DNA from: Flectobacillus sp. | GTDB taxonomy: Bacteria; Bacteroidota; Bacteroidia; Cytophagales; Spirosomataceae | Reading direction: 5' to 3' | NCBI GenBank assembly: GCA_029865665.1 | Contig: JARXAV010000069.1 | Coordinates: 1 to 17,650, forward strand | DNA length: 17,650 nt | Shown here: positions 1 to 7,563 of the stretch, in pieces | Layout: the number at the start of each line of letters is the position of its first letter | Position numbering within the stretch: position 1 is the stretch's first letter | Made by a program: the position numbers and the translations under genes | Notes under the pieces: model-generated | What the model was told of the DNA's origin: nothing | The model's input: the letters and a program-made list of their open reading frames with translations, nothing else | The model's database searches: none

Positions 1-22
1 ACTAATTCTAACGCATAGTTTA

Positions 23-30
23 TAAATTTG
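23..30 (+). promoter_or_regulatory. Candidate -7 promoter element (TAAATTTG)
   Basis: The octamer TAAATTTG fits the Bacteroidota -7 consensus TAnnTTTG and lies 52 bases before the first gene. No TTTG -33 element is visible at the usual distance, because the window begins only 22 bases upstream. It is therefore a half-supported site that would drive the CmpX/MscS-like channel gene. Confidence 0.3.
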
Positions 31-82
31 TACTCTATTTTATGGAGTTTGTTGTCAAGCAAAACTTTAAAAGACTAATCAA

Positions 83-898
83 ATGTTTAATATTCAAGAT
101 ATTCTATTAACAACTTTTCAGAAATTAATCACGCAGTTACAAGAGTTTGTACCTAATCTTGTAGGGGCAATTATATTACTGTTAGTTGGTTCTTTTGCAG
201 CTAAGTTTGTCACCAAGCTATTGAAAACTGCTTTGGAAAAATCAGGCTTTGATAAGTTGGGAGAAAAACTCAATCAGATTGATGCAATTAAAAAAATGGG
301 TGAGGTTAAGTTAAGTGTTATTATTTCTAAGACACTTTATTATTTCATCTTACTTGTTTTTGTAACCGCTGCAACGGAAAAGTTAGGGATGAAAGTGCTG
401 ACGGATATGGTTGCTTCTTTAGTAAACTTAATTCCTAAATTAATCGCATCAGCCTTAATGCTTTTCGCAGGTGTAATGATTGCAGATGCTCTTAAAAATG
501 CAGTGTTAGGTATCTGTAAATCACTCAAGATTGAATCGGGTAAGCTATTAGGAAGTATCGTCTTTGCTTTCTTTTTAGTAATTGCATTAATTGCTGCCTT
601 AAAACAAGCTGGAATTGAAACAAGTTTGTTAGAATCAAGCTTTAATTTACTAATTGGTGGAATTATTTTTGCTTTTGCAGTAGGATATGGCATGGCATCA
701 CGTGACGTTTTAGCTAATATTCTGTCTAACTTCTACAGTAAGACAAAATTCAAAGAAGGGCAGATAATTGCTATCAATGGTATAAAGGGCGAAGTCGTTG
801 CGATAGATACAACTTCTATTACGTTAAAAACAGAAGAAAGTCTTTCTGTTTTCCCGATGAGCTTCTTGCAAAACCAACGAGTTGAAATATTTAATTAA
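83..898 (+). CDS. Small mechanosensitive-channel family protein (CmpX/MscS-like, TM-helix repeats)
   Basis: This 271-residue inner-membrane protein has about five hydrophobic segments, near residues 24-46, 78-98, 112-138, 155-175 and 187-204. Segments one and three look like the conserved TM-helix repeats of CmpX-type proteins (about 270 residues). The stretch GYGMASRDVLANILSNFY (201-218) resembles the pore helix of MscS, and residues 221-271 form a short beta domain like the MscS middle domain (FKEGQIIAINGIKGEV). The large cytoplasmic alpha/beta vestibule of E. coli MscS is absent, as is usual for the CmpX type. The expected role is gating by membrane tension or envelope stress, but gating itself cannot be read from sequence. 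The ATG is the first in-frame Met. Two genes downstream lies mscL, so this neighbourhood carries two channel families linked to osmotic shock. An exact subfamily name is uncertain. Confidence 0.85.
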   Translation: MFNIQDILLTTFQKLITQLQEFVPNLVGAIILLLVGSFAAKFVTKLLKTALEKSGFDKLGEKLNQIDAIKKMGEVKLSVIISKTLYYFILLVFVTAATEKLGMKVLTDMVASLVNLIPKLIASALMLFAGVMIADALKNAVLGICKSLKIESGKLLGSIVFAFFLVIALIAALKQAGIETSLLESSFNLLIGGIIFAFAVGYGMASRDVLANILSNFYSKTKFKEGQIIAINGIKGEVVAIDTTSITLKTEESLSVFPMSFLQNQRVEIFN

Positions 899-1031
899 TA
901 GCTTTGACGTAATTACAAGAACATTGCTAGTATTCTAAATAGTAAACATTTTGACTCAAATGAAGTAGTAATATTTTCTACTCTAAACTTTGTGTGTCAT
1001 TACTTAAACCTTCAAAAATCATACAGTCAAA

Positions 1032-1937
1032 ATGAAAAAACATTCTATTTTACTTGCTACTGCTTTGTCTTGTTTAATGTCAGTAGGCACCTTTGCTCAA
1101 GAAACAAAAAAAGATACGGTTTCTTATTGGAAAAAAGCTACCTCAATGGGTGCTACGTTTAATCAGGCAAGTTTTAACGATTCTTGGGCTGCTACACAAG
1201 GTTCTAAAGGATCTGTGGGGCTAAACTTATTTTATAATACTAAGGGCGAGTATAATAAAGACAAAGTAAACTGGGTAAATGATTTACAGTTACAGTACGG
1301 TTTGCTAGACAATGGTAGTGGAATGAGAAAGACGATTGATCGTATTTTCTTTGATAGTAAAATTGGACATAAGATTTCTAAGACTTGGTTGGTTTACGGT
1401 AACGTCAACGTGCAGTCTCAATTTACGAAAGGGTATAACTATGGTGCAGGAGCTAAGGATGTAAATGGTAATGCAACTGATTTGTTAGTTTCAAATTTAT
1501 TTGCTCCTGGATACATTACTGAATCGGTGGGTTTAGAATGGAAGCCAAACACGGTATTTAATATGACTTTTGCTCCTGGAGCAGTGCGTCAAACTATTGT
1601 TGCTGATAAAACGATTAACTATGATGCTAATGGTTTAGCGTATGGTGTGGATGTGAAAAATGGAAAAACGCTTAGAAATGAAGTGGCTATCTTACAAATT
1701 GTAGCGAACTATAATAAAGACATTGCTAAAAATGTTAATCTAAAACTTCGTTATCAGCTTTTTGCAAATTATCAAGACTTAGCGGCTATGGATAGTCGTT
1801 TGGATGCTAAGTTTACCGCAAAAATTAATAAGTATTTAAGTACAACCTTCGATTTCATTGCAATCTATGATCAAGACCAAATTGCTCGATTACAAACAGC
1901 ACAAAATCTTGGTGTAGGTTTATTATATAGCTTTTAA
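1032..1937 (+). CDS. DUF3078 domain outer-membrane beta-barrel protein
   Basis: This 301-residue protein starts with a clear signal peptide: MKK, a hydrophobic core at residues 6-20, and probable cleavage near FAQ-E at 22-24. After it comes the pattern of the Bacteroidota family DUF3078, with a Trp-rich start (YWKKATSMGATFNQASFNDSW), then alternating polar and hydrophobic strands through the rest of the protein. It ends in Phe (LLYSF), as is common for barrels inserted by the BAM machinery. The likely location is the outer membrane, and the function is unknown for the family. It sits 133 bases after the channel gene and 39 bases before mscL, so it may share a transcript with mscL that ends at the terminator at 2302. 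The upstream gap holds TTTTG (949-953) and TATTTTCT (972-979) with an 18-base spacer, only a weak promoter match. Confidence 0.85.
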   Translation: MKKHSILLATALSCLMSVGTFAQETKKDTVSYWKKATSMGATFNQASFNDSWAATQGSKGSVGLNLFYNTKGEYNKDKVNWVNDLQLQYGLLDNGSGMRKTIDRIFFDSKIGHKISKTWLVYGNVNVQSQFTKGYNYGAGAKDVNGNATDLLVSNLFAPGYITESVGLEWKPNTVFNMTFAPGAVRQTIVADKTINYDANGLAYGVDVKNGKTLRNEVAILQIVANYNKDIAKNVNLKLRYQLFANYQDLAAMDSRLDAKFTAKINKYLSTTFDFIAIYDQDQIARLQTAQNLGVGLLYSF

Positions 1938-1976
1938 TTTTCTATCTATTCACACTTGTTAAATCCGCTTAGTCTT

Positions 1977-2279
1977 ATGTTAAAAGAATTCAAACAATTT
2001 ATTTCTCAAGGCAATGTCCTTGATTTAGCTGTTGGTGTTATCATTGCTGGTGCATTCGGTAAAATCACAACTGCTTTAGTTGATGGTATCATTATGCCAA
2101 TCGTTGGTATTTTCCTTGGAGGAATTGACTTCAAATCATTAATGGTTGAAGTGGGGTCTGCTAAGGTTATGTACGGTAATTTTATTCAAACAGTAGTAGA
2201 TTTCTTGGTAGTTGCGTACATTGTATTCTTAATTGTGAAGGCTGCCAACAAAGCAGGTGTAGCAAAAAAAGAAGCATAA
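1977..2279 (+). CDS. mscL: Large-conductance mechanosensitive channel MscL, short form
   Basis: MscL is the high-threshold emergency valve that releases solutes on hypo-osmotic shock; it forms a homopentamer in the inner membrane. The protein begins MLKEFKQFISQGNVLDLAVG, matching the amphipathic N-terminal helix and TM1 start of the family. TM1 continues through GVIIAGAFGKITTALVDGIIMP, followed by the hallmark GGIDFK, and TM2 contains NFIQTVVDFLVVAYIVFLIVK. I chose the ATG at 1977 over an in-frame TTG at 1956, because the extra seven residues match nothing in the family and family members start at MLKEF. At 100 residues it is short against the usual 130-150. The periplasmic loop lacks several residues relative to E. 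coli, and the cytoplasmic C-terminal helix (the pentameric bundle) is missing. The stop is followed by a terminator 22 bases later, so no other frame could hold the missing part. Confidence 0.95.
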   Translation: MLKEFKQFISQGNVLDLAVGVIIAGAFGKITTALVDGIIMPIVGIFLGGIDFKSLMVEVGSAKVMYGNFIQTVVDFLVVAYIVFLIVKAANKAGVAKKEA

Positions 2280-2301
2280 AAATAGCTTTTAAGTAAAATA
2301 G

Positions 2302-2340
2302 AAAAGTCCATAGCTGATAACTATGGACTTTTTTATTTTT
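2302..2340 (+). terminator. Rho-independent terminator after mscL
   Basis: A perfect stem, AAGTCCATAG (2304-2313) with CTATGGACTT (2321-2330), closes a 7-base loop. It extends by two A-T pairs and is followed by the T-rich tail TTTTATTTTT. It begins 22 bases after the mscL stop and isolates the channel group from murD. Confidence 0.9.
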
Positions 2341-2435
2341 AGTCCAAAAAATGAATTAGTTTTGAGGTCAGAATCATATCTGAATAGGATAATCCACTAA
2401 TTTTTCGGAAAATAGGAAAGAGAACAAATTTGTAA

Positions 2436-3779
2436 ATGGAAAAGATCGTAATTTTAGGAGGTGGCGAAAGTGGTGTAGGGGCTGCACTTTTGGCAAAAGC
2501 AAAAGGATTTGACGTATTTTTATCGGATAAAGCTCCCATATCTGAACAGTATAAGGCTGTGTTGGAACACGCTGGCATTCCATACGAAGAGGGACAACAT
2601 AACGAGGAGTTTATCCTCGATGCGGATGTGATTATTAAAAGCCCTGGAATTCCTGATAAGGTTGAATTAATCAAAAAGCTAAAGTCTTTACGAAAACCCA
2701 TTATTTCAGAAATTGAATTTGCGGCTCGTTATACAAAAGCAAAAATCGTAGCCATTACGGGGAGTAATGGAAAAACTACCACCACTTTATTGACCTATCA
2801 TTTACTCAAAAATGCGGGTCTAAATGTGGGTTTAGCAGGAAATATTGGCGAAAGCTTTGCCAAGCAAGTAATTGAAGATACCTTCGATTATTTTGTATTG
2901 GAGCTAAGTAGCTTTCAATTAGATAACTGTTTTGAATTTAAAGCAGATATTGCGGTATTATTAAATATCACGCCAGATCACTTAGATCGTTACGATTATA
3001 AATTTGAGAATTATGTAGCGTCAAAGTTTAGAGTTGTACAGAATATGACAAAGGCTGATGATTTCATCTTTTATCAAGAAAGTGAAGCACTGGCTACCGA
3101 ATTAGCAGCTCGACATATTGAGGTAAATCAGTTACCTGTATCACTTGAGACGCAAGTAAATCAAGGAGCATTTCTTGAAAATGGACAATTAACGGTTCAG
3201 TATAAAGGCGAACAGTTTACGTTTTCACAAGATGAACTACCTATTAAAGGCTCTCATAATGCGATTAACGCCATGACAGCCATTCTAGTCGCTAAAGCCA
3301 TTGGAGTTGACAATGAGCTAATCACAACAGGTTTAAAAAGCTTTACGAGTGTAGAACATCGATTAGAACCAGCGGGGGAAATTGAGGGCGTATTGTACGT
3401 AAATGATTCAAAGGCAACCAATGTTGATTCCGTTTTTTATGCACTTGGAAGTTTCGATAATCCGATTGTATTAATTATGGGCGGGGTCGATAAAGGAAAC
3501 GACTACAGCCAAATTGAGGAGTTAGTGAAGCAAAAGGTGAAAGCTCTGATTTGTATGGGAGTAGATAATCATAAATTATTGGATTATTTTGAAAAAATAG
3601 TGCCATTAATTTTCGATATTCACGATATAAAATCGGCATTAGCTATGGCTAAAGACATTGCAACAGAAGGAGATGTAGTTTTGTTATCGCCAGCATGTGC
3701 AAGTTTTGATTTATTTAAAAATTACGAAGATAGAGGTCGTCAATTTAAGGCGATTGTAAATGAGTTGAACCAAAAATAG
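2436..3779 (+). CDS. murD: UDP-N-acetylmuramoyl-L-alanine--D-glutamate ligase
   Basis: MurD adds D-glutamate to UDP-MurNAc-L-Ala in the cytoplasm, using ATP. The 447 residues match the family length. The order is: N-terminal UDP-binding domain (LGGGESGVGAALLA at 7-20, KSPGIP at 68-73), ATP P-loop GSNGKTTT (109-116, Lys113), ELSSFQLD (156-163), NITPDHLDRY (177-186), then Lys197 in YVASKFR at the position of the carbamylated Lys of Mur ligases. The C-terminal domain has NDSKATN, MGGVDKGNDY and SPACASFDLFKNYEDRG. The start is ATG at 2436 with a purine-rich stretch shortly upstream. It is the first gene of a tight operon and follows a terminator, so a promoter should lie between 2341 and 2435. 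I see no good TAnnTTTG match there. ftsW begins directly at the base after the stop. Confidence 0.97.
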   Translation: MEKIVILGGGESGVGAALLAKAKGFDVFLSDKAPISEQYKAVLEHAGIPYEEGQHNEEFILDADVIIKSPGIPDKVELIKKLKSLRKPIISEIEFAARYTKAKIVAITGSNGKTTTTLLTYHLLKNAGLNVGLAGNIGESFAKQVIEDTFDYFVLELSSFQLDNCFEFKADIAVLLNITPDHLDRYDYKFENYVASKFRVVQNMTKADDFIFYQESEALATELAARHIEVNQLPVSLETQVNQGAFLENGQLTVQYKGEQFTFSQDELPIKGSHNAINAMTAILVAKAIGVDNELITTGLKSFTSVEHRLEPAGEIEGVLYVNDSKATNVDSVFYALGSFDNPIVLIMGGVDKGNDYSQIEELVKQKVKALICMGVDNHKLLDYFEKIVPLIFDIHDIKSALAMAKDIATEGDVVLLSPACASFDLFKNYEDRGRQFKAIVNELNQK

Positions 3780-4940
3780 ATGATGGTTAGTATTTCGACT
3801 TGGATAAAAGAAAATCTGAAGGGAGATTATCAAATTTGGACTTTAGTCGCTGCTTTTTCACTAATTAGTATTGTCGTAGTGTTTAGTGCGACGGGAAAAA
3901 TGGCAATTATGTCGAACGGAGGAACGCTTTCTTTTCTTTTTAAACATAGTTCTTTGGTGATTATGGGTTTGGTAACGATGTACTTTTTTCATCAGATTGA
4001 TTACCACAAATATGCCCAGTTTTCGAATGTGGGGGTAATTCTCTCCATTTTAATGTTAATTTATACCTACAAGTATGGGGTATCTATTAACGATGCACGA
4101 CGTTGGTTGCGTTTGCCTTTAATCGGTATGACCTTTATGCCATCCGATTTAGCGAAACTTTCTTTAATTAGTAATTTGGCAGCCATGCTCGCCAAACGTC
4201 AGCACGTACAATATGCGATTCAAGAGCTATGGCCTATGATTATCAAAATCATTTTGATATGTGCTTGTATTGCCTTGACGAACGTTTCGACAGCAGTTTT
4301 GTTATTTTTAACCTGCTTTTTGCTGATGTATTTTGGGCGTGTACCAACTGAATATTTAGCCGTTTTGATTGCGGGTATTTTTTTAGCAGCCTCTTTGTTA
4401 GTAATGACAGGAACAGGAAGCCGTATTAAAACTGCAAGAAGTCGTATAACCAATTATGTTCAAGGAATTAAGGGTAAAAAAGAAAAGGATGCCGACAAAC
4501 AGTCGAGCTATCAAATTGACCGAAGTTTTTATGCCATCGCTAATGGCGGATTATTCGGTAAAGGCCCAGGAAGAAGCCAACAGCGTTATTTCTTATCTCA
4601 GGCGGATTCTGACTTTGTTTATGCCATTATTATTGAAGAATGGGGCTTTATTGGAGGATTTACCGTTTTGTGTATGTACCTCTGGTTGCTCTATCGAGGA
4701 ATGAAAGCCGTCGATAGCTCTGGACGAGCCTTTGGTGGCTTACTATCGGCAGGTTTGACCTTTAGTTTGGTGATTCAAGCCCTTGTAAATATGGGGGTGG
4801 CGACGGGTTTAGGCCCCGTAACTGGACAGCCTTTACCCATGTTAAGTATGGGGGGGAGTTCCTTGATTTTTACAGGGATGACTGTGGGCATTATTATTGC
4901 CGTTAGTCGAGATAAAGTTGAAGATTCTGTTTTTGCATAA
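3780..4940 (+). CDS. ftsW: Septal peptidoglycan glycosyltransferase FtsW (SEDS family)
   Basis: FtsW polymerises lipid II into septal glycan strands together with a class B PBP (FtsI). The 386-residue protein has about ten membrane segments. SEDS signatures are NDARRWLRLPLIGMTFMPSDLAKL (104-126, with the conserved Arg and PSD/LAK), GKGPGRSQQRYFLSQ (260-274), SDFVYAIIIEEWGFIGG (277-293) and LPMLSMGGSS (352-361). Asp278 aligns with the catalytic Asp of E. coli FtsW (DFIFAI). The choice of FtsW over RodA rests on the neighbours murD and murG. The start ATG touches the murD stop (TAG-ATG), which suggests translational coupling. A second Met codon follows immediately, so the true start may be 3783. 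The long cytoplasmic Lys/Arg-rich segment at 213-245 is a family feature. Confidence 0.95.
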   Translation: MMVSISTWIKENLKGDYQIWTLVAAFSLISIVVVFSATGKMAIMSNGGTLSFLFKHSSLVIMGLVTMYFFHQIDYHKYAQFSNVGVILSILMLIYTYKYGVSINDARRWLRLPLIGMTFMPSDLAKLSLISNLAAMLAKRQHVQYAIQELWPMIIKIILICACIALTNVSTAVLLFLTCFLLMYFGRVPTEYLAVLIAGIFLAASLLVMTGTGSRIKTARSRITNYVQGIKGKKEKDADKQSSYQIDRSFYAIANGGLFGKGPGRSQQRYFLSQADSDFVYAIIIEEWGFIGGFTVLCMYLWLLYRGMKAVDSSGRAFGGLLSAGLTFSLVIQALVNMGVATGLGPVTGQPLPMLSMGGSSLIFTGMTVGIIIAVSRDKVEDSVFA

Positions 4941-4955
4941 TAATATAATCATACA

Positions 4956-6053
4956 TTGAAAGCACCCAAAGTAATTATTTCTGGCGGAGGAACAGGCGGA
5001 CATATTTATCCAGCCATTGCCATTGCCAATGCCTTAAAAGAGATTAATCCCGCTATTGAAGTACTTTTTGTAGGTGCTGAGGGAAAAATGGAAATGGAAA
5101 AAGTTCCTAAGGCGGGCTATCCAATTATTGGATTACCCATTGCTGGAATTAACCGTTCGAGCTTAGTGGCTAACTTTTCATTTCCACAAAAACTAATTAG
5201 AAGTTATACCAAAGCGAAAGGAATTTTAGATGATTTCAAGCCTGATGTTGCCGTTGGGGTAGGGGGCTATGCTTCTGGTCCTTTGTTATTGGCGGCTTCG
5301 ATGAATGGAATTCCGTTCTTGATTCAGGAACAAAACTCATACGCTGGGGTTACGAATAAATTTTTGTCAAAAAATGCCAAGAAAATCTGTGTAGCATATC
5401 CGAACATGGATACGTTTTTTGCAAAAGATAAAATCTTAATGACGGGAAATCCTGTTCGTAAAGATATTTTGGAAGTTGCCTCGAAGCGTTCGCAAGCATT
5501 GGCTCATTTTGGCTTGAGTGCTGATAAGAAAACGGTATTGGTTATCGGCGGTAGTCAGGGAGCAAGAACCATTAACGAAGCCATTGATGGCGGTTTAACT
5601 ACCCTTGTAAATGCCGGTTATCAGGTAGTTTGGCAAACGGGAAAATTGTATATCGACCGTGCCAAAACGGCTGCTGAGATTTTCAAAGGACAAGTTTTTG
5701 TATCCGATTTTATTTATGAAATGGATTTGGCTTATGCCGTTGCCGATGTGGTAGTTTCGAGAGCTGGAGCATTGTCGGTTTCTGAAATTTGTTTGGCTGC
5801 CAAGCCTGCTATTTTAGTGCCATTGCCAACCGCTGCCGAAGATCATCAAACCCAAAATGCCATGAGTTTGGTCAATTGCAAAGCTGCGGTATTAGTAAAG
5901 GACAAAGAAGCTAGAGAAGAATTGGTCAAAGAAACCATCACATTACTGCAAGATGTTGATTTACAATATATCTTGAGCCAAAATATCAAGCAATTAGCCA
6001 AGCCAGATGCCGCTCGTGAAATTGCTGAACAAGTCCTTAAACTGGTGAAATAA
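4956..6053 (+). CDS. murG: UDP-GlcNAc:undecaprenyl-PP-MurNAc-pentapeptide GlcNAc transferase
   Basis: MurG is a peripheral membrane GT-B enzyme (GT28) that converts lipid I to lipid II at the inner face of the cytoplasmic membrane. The 365 residues contain the three glycine loops: SGGGTGGHIYPA (9-20, with His16), VGGYASGP (102-109) and GGSQGART (198-205). Further family motifs are IQEQNSYAGVTN (123-134), GNPVR (164-168), SRAGALSVSEI and the donor-binding stretch PLPTAAEDHQTQNA. The start is TTG at 4956: there is an in-frame stop at 4941 and no in-frame ATG before the first glycine loop, so no other start is plausible. It begins 15 bases after ftsW. Confidence 0.96.
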   Translation: MKAPKVIISGGGTGGHIYPAIAIANALKEINPAIEVLFVGAEGKMEMEKVPKAGYPIIGLPIAGINRSSLVANFSFPQKLIRSYTKAKGILDDFKPDVAVGVGGYASGPLLLAASMNGIPFLIQEQNSYAGVTNKFLSKNAKKICVAYPNMDTFFAKDKILMTGNPVRKDILEVASKRSQALAHFGLSADKKTVLVIGGSQGARTINEAIDGGLTTLVNAGYQVVWQTGKLYIDRAKTAAEIFKGQVFVSDFIYEMDLAYAVADVVVSRAGALSVSEICLAAKPAILVPLPTAAEDHQTQNAMSLVNCKAAVLVKDKEAREELVKETITLLQDVDLQYILSQNIKQLAKPDAAREIAEQVLKLVK

Positions 6054-6067
6054 CCTTAAATACTCAA

Positions 6068-7075
6068 ATGCTCAACGTAGCCATTATTGGTTTTGGTTTG
6101 TCTGGAAGATACTTACAAGCCCCTTTTATTGTAGCGAACCCGAACTATTGTTTAAAGACAATTGTAACGAGTAATTCGCTTGTTAAAGAGATTTATCCGA
6201 ACGTAACGCAGCAGTCAACGTTAGAGGAGGTTTTGGCTGATGATACCATTGATTTGGTTAGTATTGCTTCGCCCAATGCAACCCATTTTGAGTATGCAAA
6301 ACGTACGTTGTTGGCAGGAAAGCACGTGTTAGTGGAAAAACCGATTGCCTCAACCGCTGCGGAAGTGGAAGAATTAATTGAACTTGCTAAAAAGCAAGGG
6401 AAGGTTTTGGCAGTGTTTCAAAATCGTCGCTTTGATAGTGATTTTATGACTGTCCAAAAGGTGCTAAAAAATGATTTTCTAGGAGATTTAGTTAGTTTTG
6501 AAGCTCATTTTGATCGTCATAAGCCAGCTTTGAATCCTAAGAAATGGAAAGAAGAAATCGCTCCTGCAAGTGGATTAATTTATGATTTAGGACCACATTT
6601 AATAGACCAAGTAGTCGCACTTTTTGGTGAACCTAAGCAGGTTTGGGGGCAAACCTATTGCGAACGAGAAGGCTCTCAAATAGATGATGCTTTCGATATA
6701 TTTTTAGACTATGGTCGCTTGAAAGTACGCCTAAAAGCGAGTTTATTAGTGAGAGAAGAAGGTCCTCGTTATATGCTTCATGGTACAAAAGGCTCTTTTG
6801 TGAAATACGGGATTGATGTTCAAGAAGATCACCTTAAAGCAGGAATGCAACCAAAGGACGCTGGTTTTGGTGTTGAACCCCGCAAACAATGGGGTATTTT
6901 GAACACTGAAATAGGCGGTTGCCATATTGATGGACGAATAGAAACAGAAACGGGAAATTGGGGGATTTTATTCCAAAATTTGTTTGAGGCCATTACGGAA
7001 AATCAACCTTTATTGATTTCCTTAGAGGAGGTCTTGATTCAAATGAGAATTATAGAACTTGTTACAAAAGCCTAA
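6068..7075 (+). CDS. Gfo/Idh/MocA family NAD(P)-dependent oxidoreductase
   Basis: The 335-residue cytoplasmic protein has an N-terminal Rossmann fold (AIIGFGLSGR, 5-14), then SIASPNATHFEYA (65-77) and the family signature EKPIA (90-94) with the presumed catalytic Lys91. QNRRFDSDF (118-126) and YDLGPHLIDQ (172-181, with His177) follow, and a C-terminal alpha/beta domain completes it. The family oxidises or reduces sugars, inositols and related polyols. This pattern resembles the YdgJ/scyllo-inositol dehydrogenase branch, but the substrate cannot be told from sequence. It starts 14 bases after murG and ends 5 bases before the CYTH gene, so it is very likely transcribed with the peptidoglycan genes. 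That position suggests, without proving, a role in sugar or nucleotide-sugar metabolism. It is not a usual member of this gene cluster. Confidence 0.9.
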   Translation: MLNVAIIGFGLSGRYLQAPFIVANPNYCLKTIVTSNSLVKEIYPNVTQQSTLEEVLADDTIDLVSIASPNATHFEYAKRTLLAGKHVLVEKPIASTAAEVEELIELAKKQGKVLAVFQNRRFDSDFMTVQKVLKNDFLGDLVSFEAHFDRHKPALNPKKWKEEIAPASGLIYDLGPHLIDQVVALFGEPKQVWGQTYCEREGSQIDDAFDIFLDYGRLKVRLKASLLVREEGPRYMLHGTKGSFVKYGIDVQEDHLKAGMQPKDAGFGVEPRKQWGILNTEIGGCHIDGRIETETGNWGILFQNLFEAITENQPLLISLEEVLIQMRIIELVTKA

Positions 7076-7080
7076 GCAAG

Positions 7081-7551
7081 ATGGGAGTAGAAATAGAACG
7101 TAAGTTTTTAGTTAAGCACTCTTTATGGGATGCCTTTGAAAAACCGAAAGGAGAGTATTATCGACAAGGCTATTTGTTGACAGATCCTAACAAAACCATT
7201 CGGGTTAGAGCAACTGACTCCGCTGGATATATTACCATCAAAGGAAGAACAGTAGGAGCAAGCCGCCCAGAATTTGAATATCAGATTCCAAAAGAAGAGG
7301 CTATTAGCTTGTTGGATACTTTTACAGAAAATAATATTGAAAAAACTCGATATACCATTCCCCATGAAGGAAATACGTGGGAAGTCGATGTTTTTTATGG
7401 ACAGAATTTAGGCTTGATTGTTGCTGAGATTGAATTAACATCAGAAGATGAGACTTTTATTTGTCCAGATTGGGTAGCAGAGGAAGTAACAAGTGATGCT
7501 CGTTATTACAATTCAAAGCTATCCATTATGCCTTTTTTACATTGGATTTAA
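7081..7551 (+). CDS. CYTH domain protein, probable inorganic triphosphatase
   Basis: This 156-residue single-domain protein is a complete CYTH (triphosphate tunnel) enzyme. It has the N-terminal ExExK motif (E4, E6, K8 in VEIERKF), then RVR (41-43), TIKG (52-55), EFEY (64-67), KTRY (88-91), EVDVF (101-105), VAEIEL (114-119) and EVTSDARYYNSKL (135-147). These charged residues line the tunnel that binds triphosphate and metal. The last motif is typical of small bacterial CYTH proteins, of which the studied Nitrosomonas enzyme hydrolyses tripolyphosphate. The substrate here is inferred from that similarity. It starts with ATG 5 bases after the oxidoreductase and ends 12 bases before murC, so it belongs to the operon. 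Adenylate cyclase or thiamine-triphosphatase activity are less likely alternatives. Confidence 0.9.
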   Translation: MGVEIERKFLVKHSLWDAFEKPKGEYYRQGYLLTDPNKTIRVRATDSAGYITIKGRTVGASRPEFEYQIPKEEAISLLDTFTENNIEKTRYTIPHEGNTWEVDVFYGQNLGLIVAEIELTSEDETFICPDWVAEEVTSDARYYNSKLSIMPFLHWI

Positions 7552-7563
7552 ACGACTAAATAC

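Noticed and set aside
1956..1976. TTG start extending MscL by seven residues
   Set aside because: The ATG at 1977 gives the conserved MLKEF start; the extension overlaps no conserved sequence.
2339..2701. 120-codon open frame on the - strand over the murD start
   Set aside because: It is antisense to well-supported murD sequence, with low-complexity Ser/Pro-rich translation.
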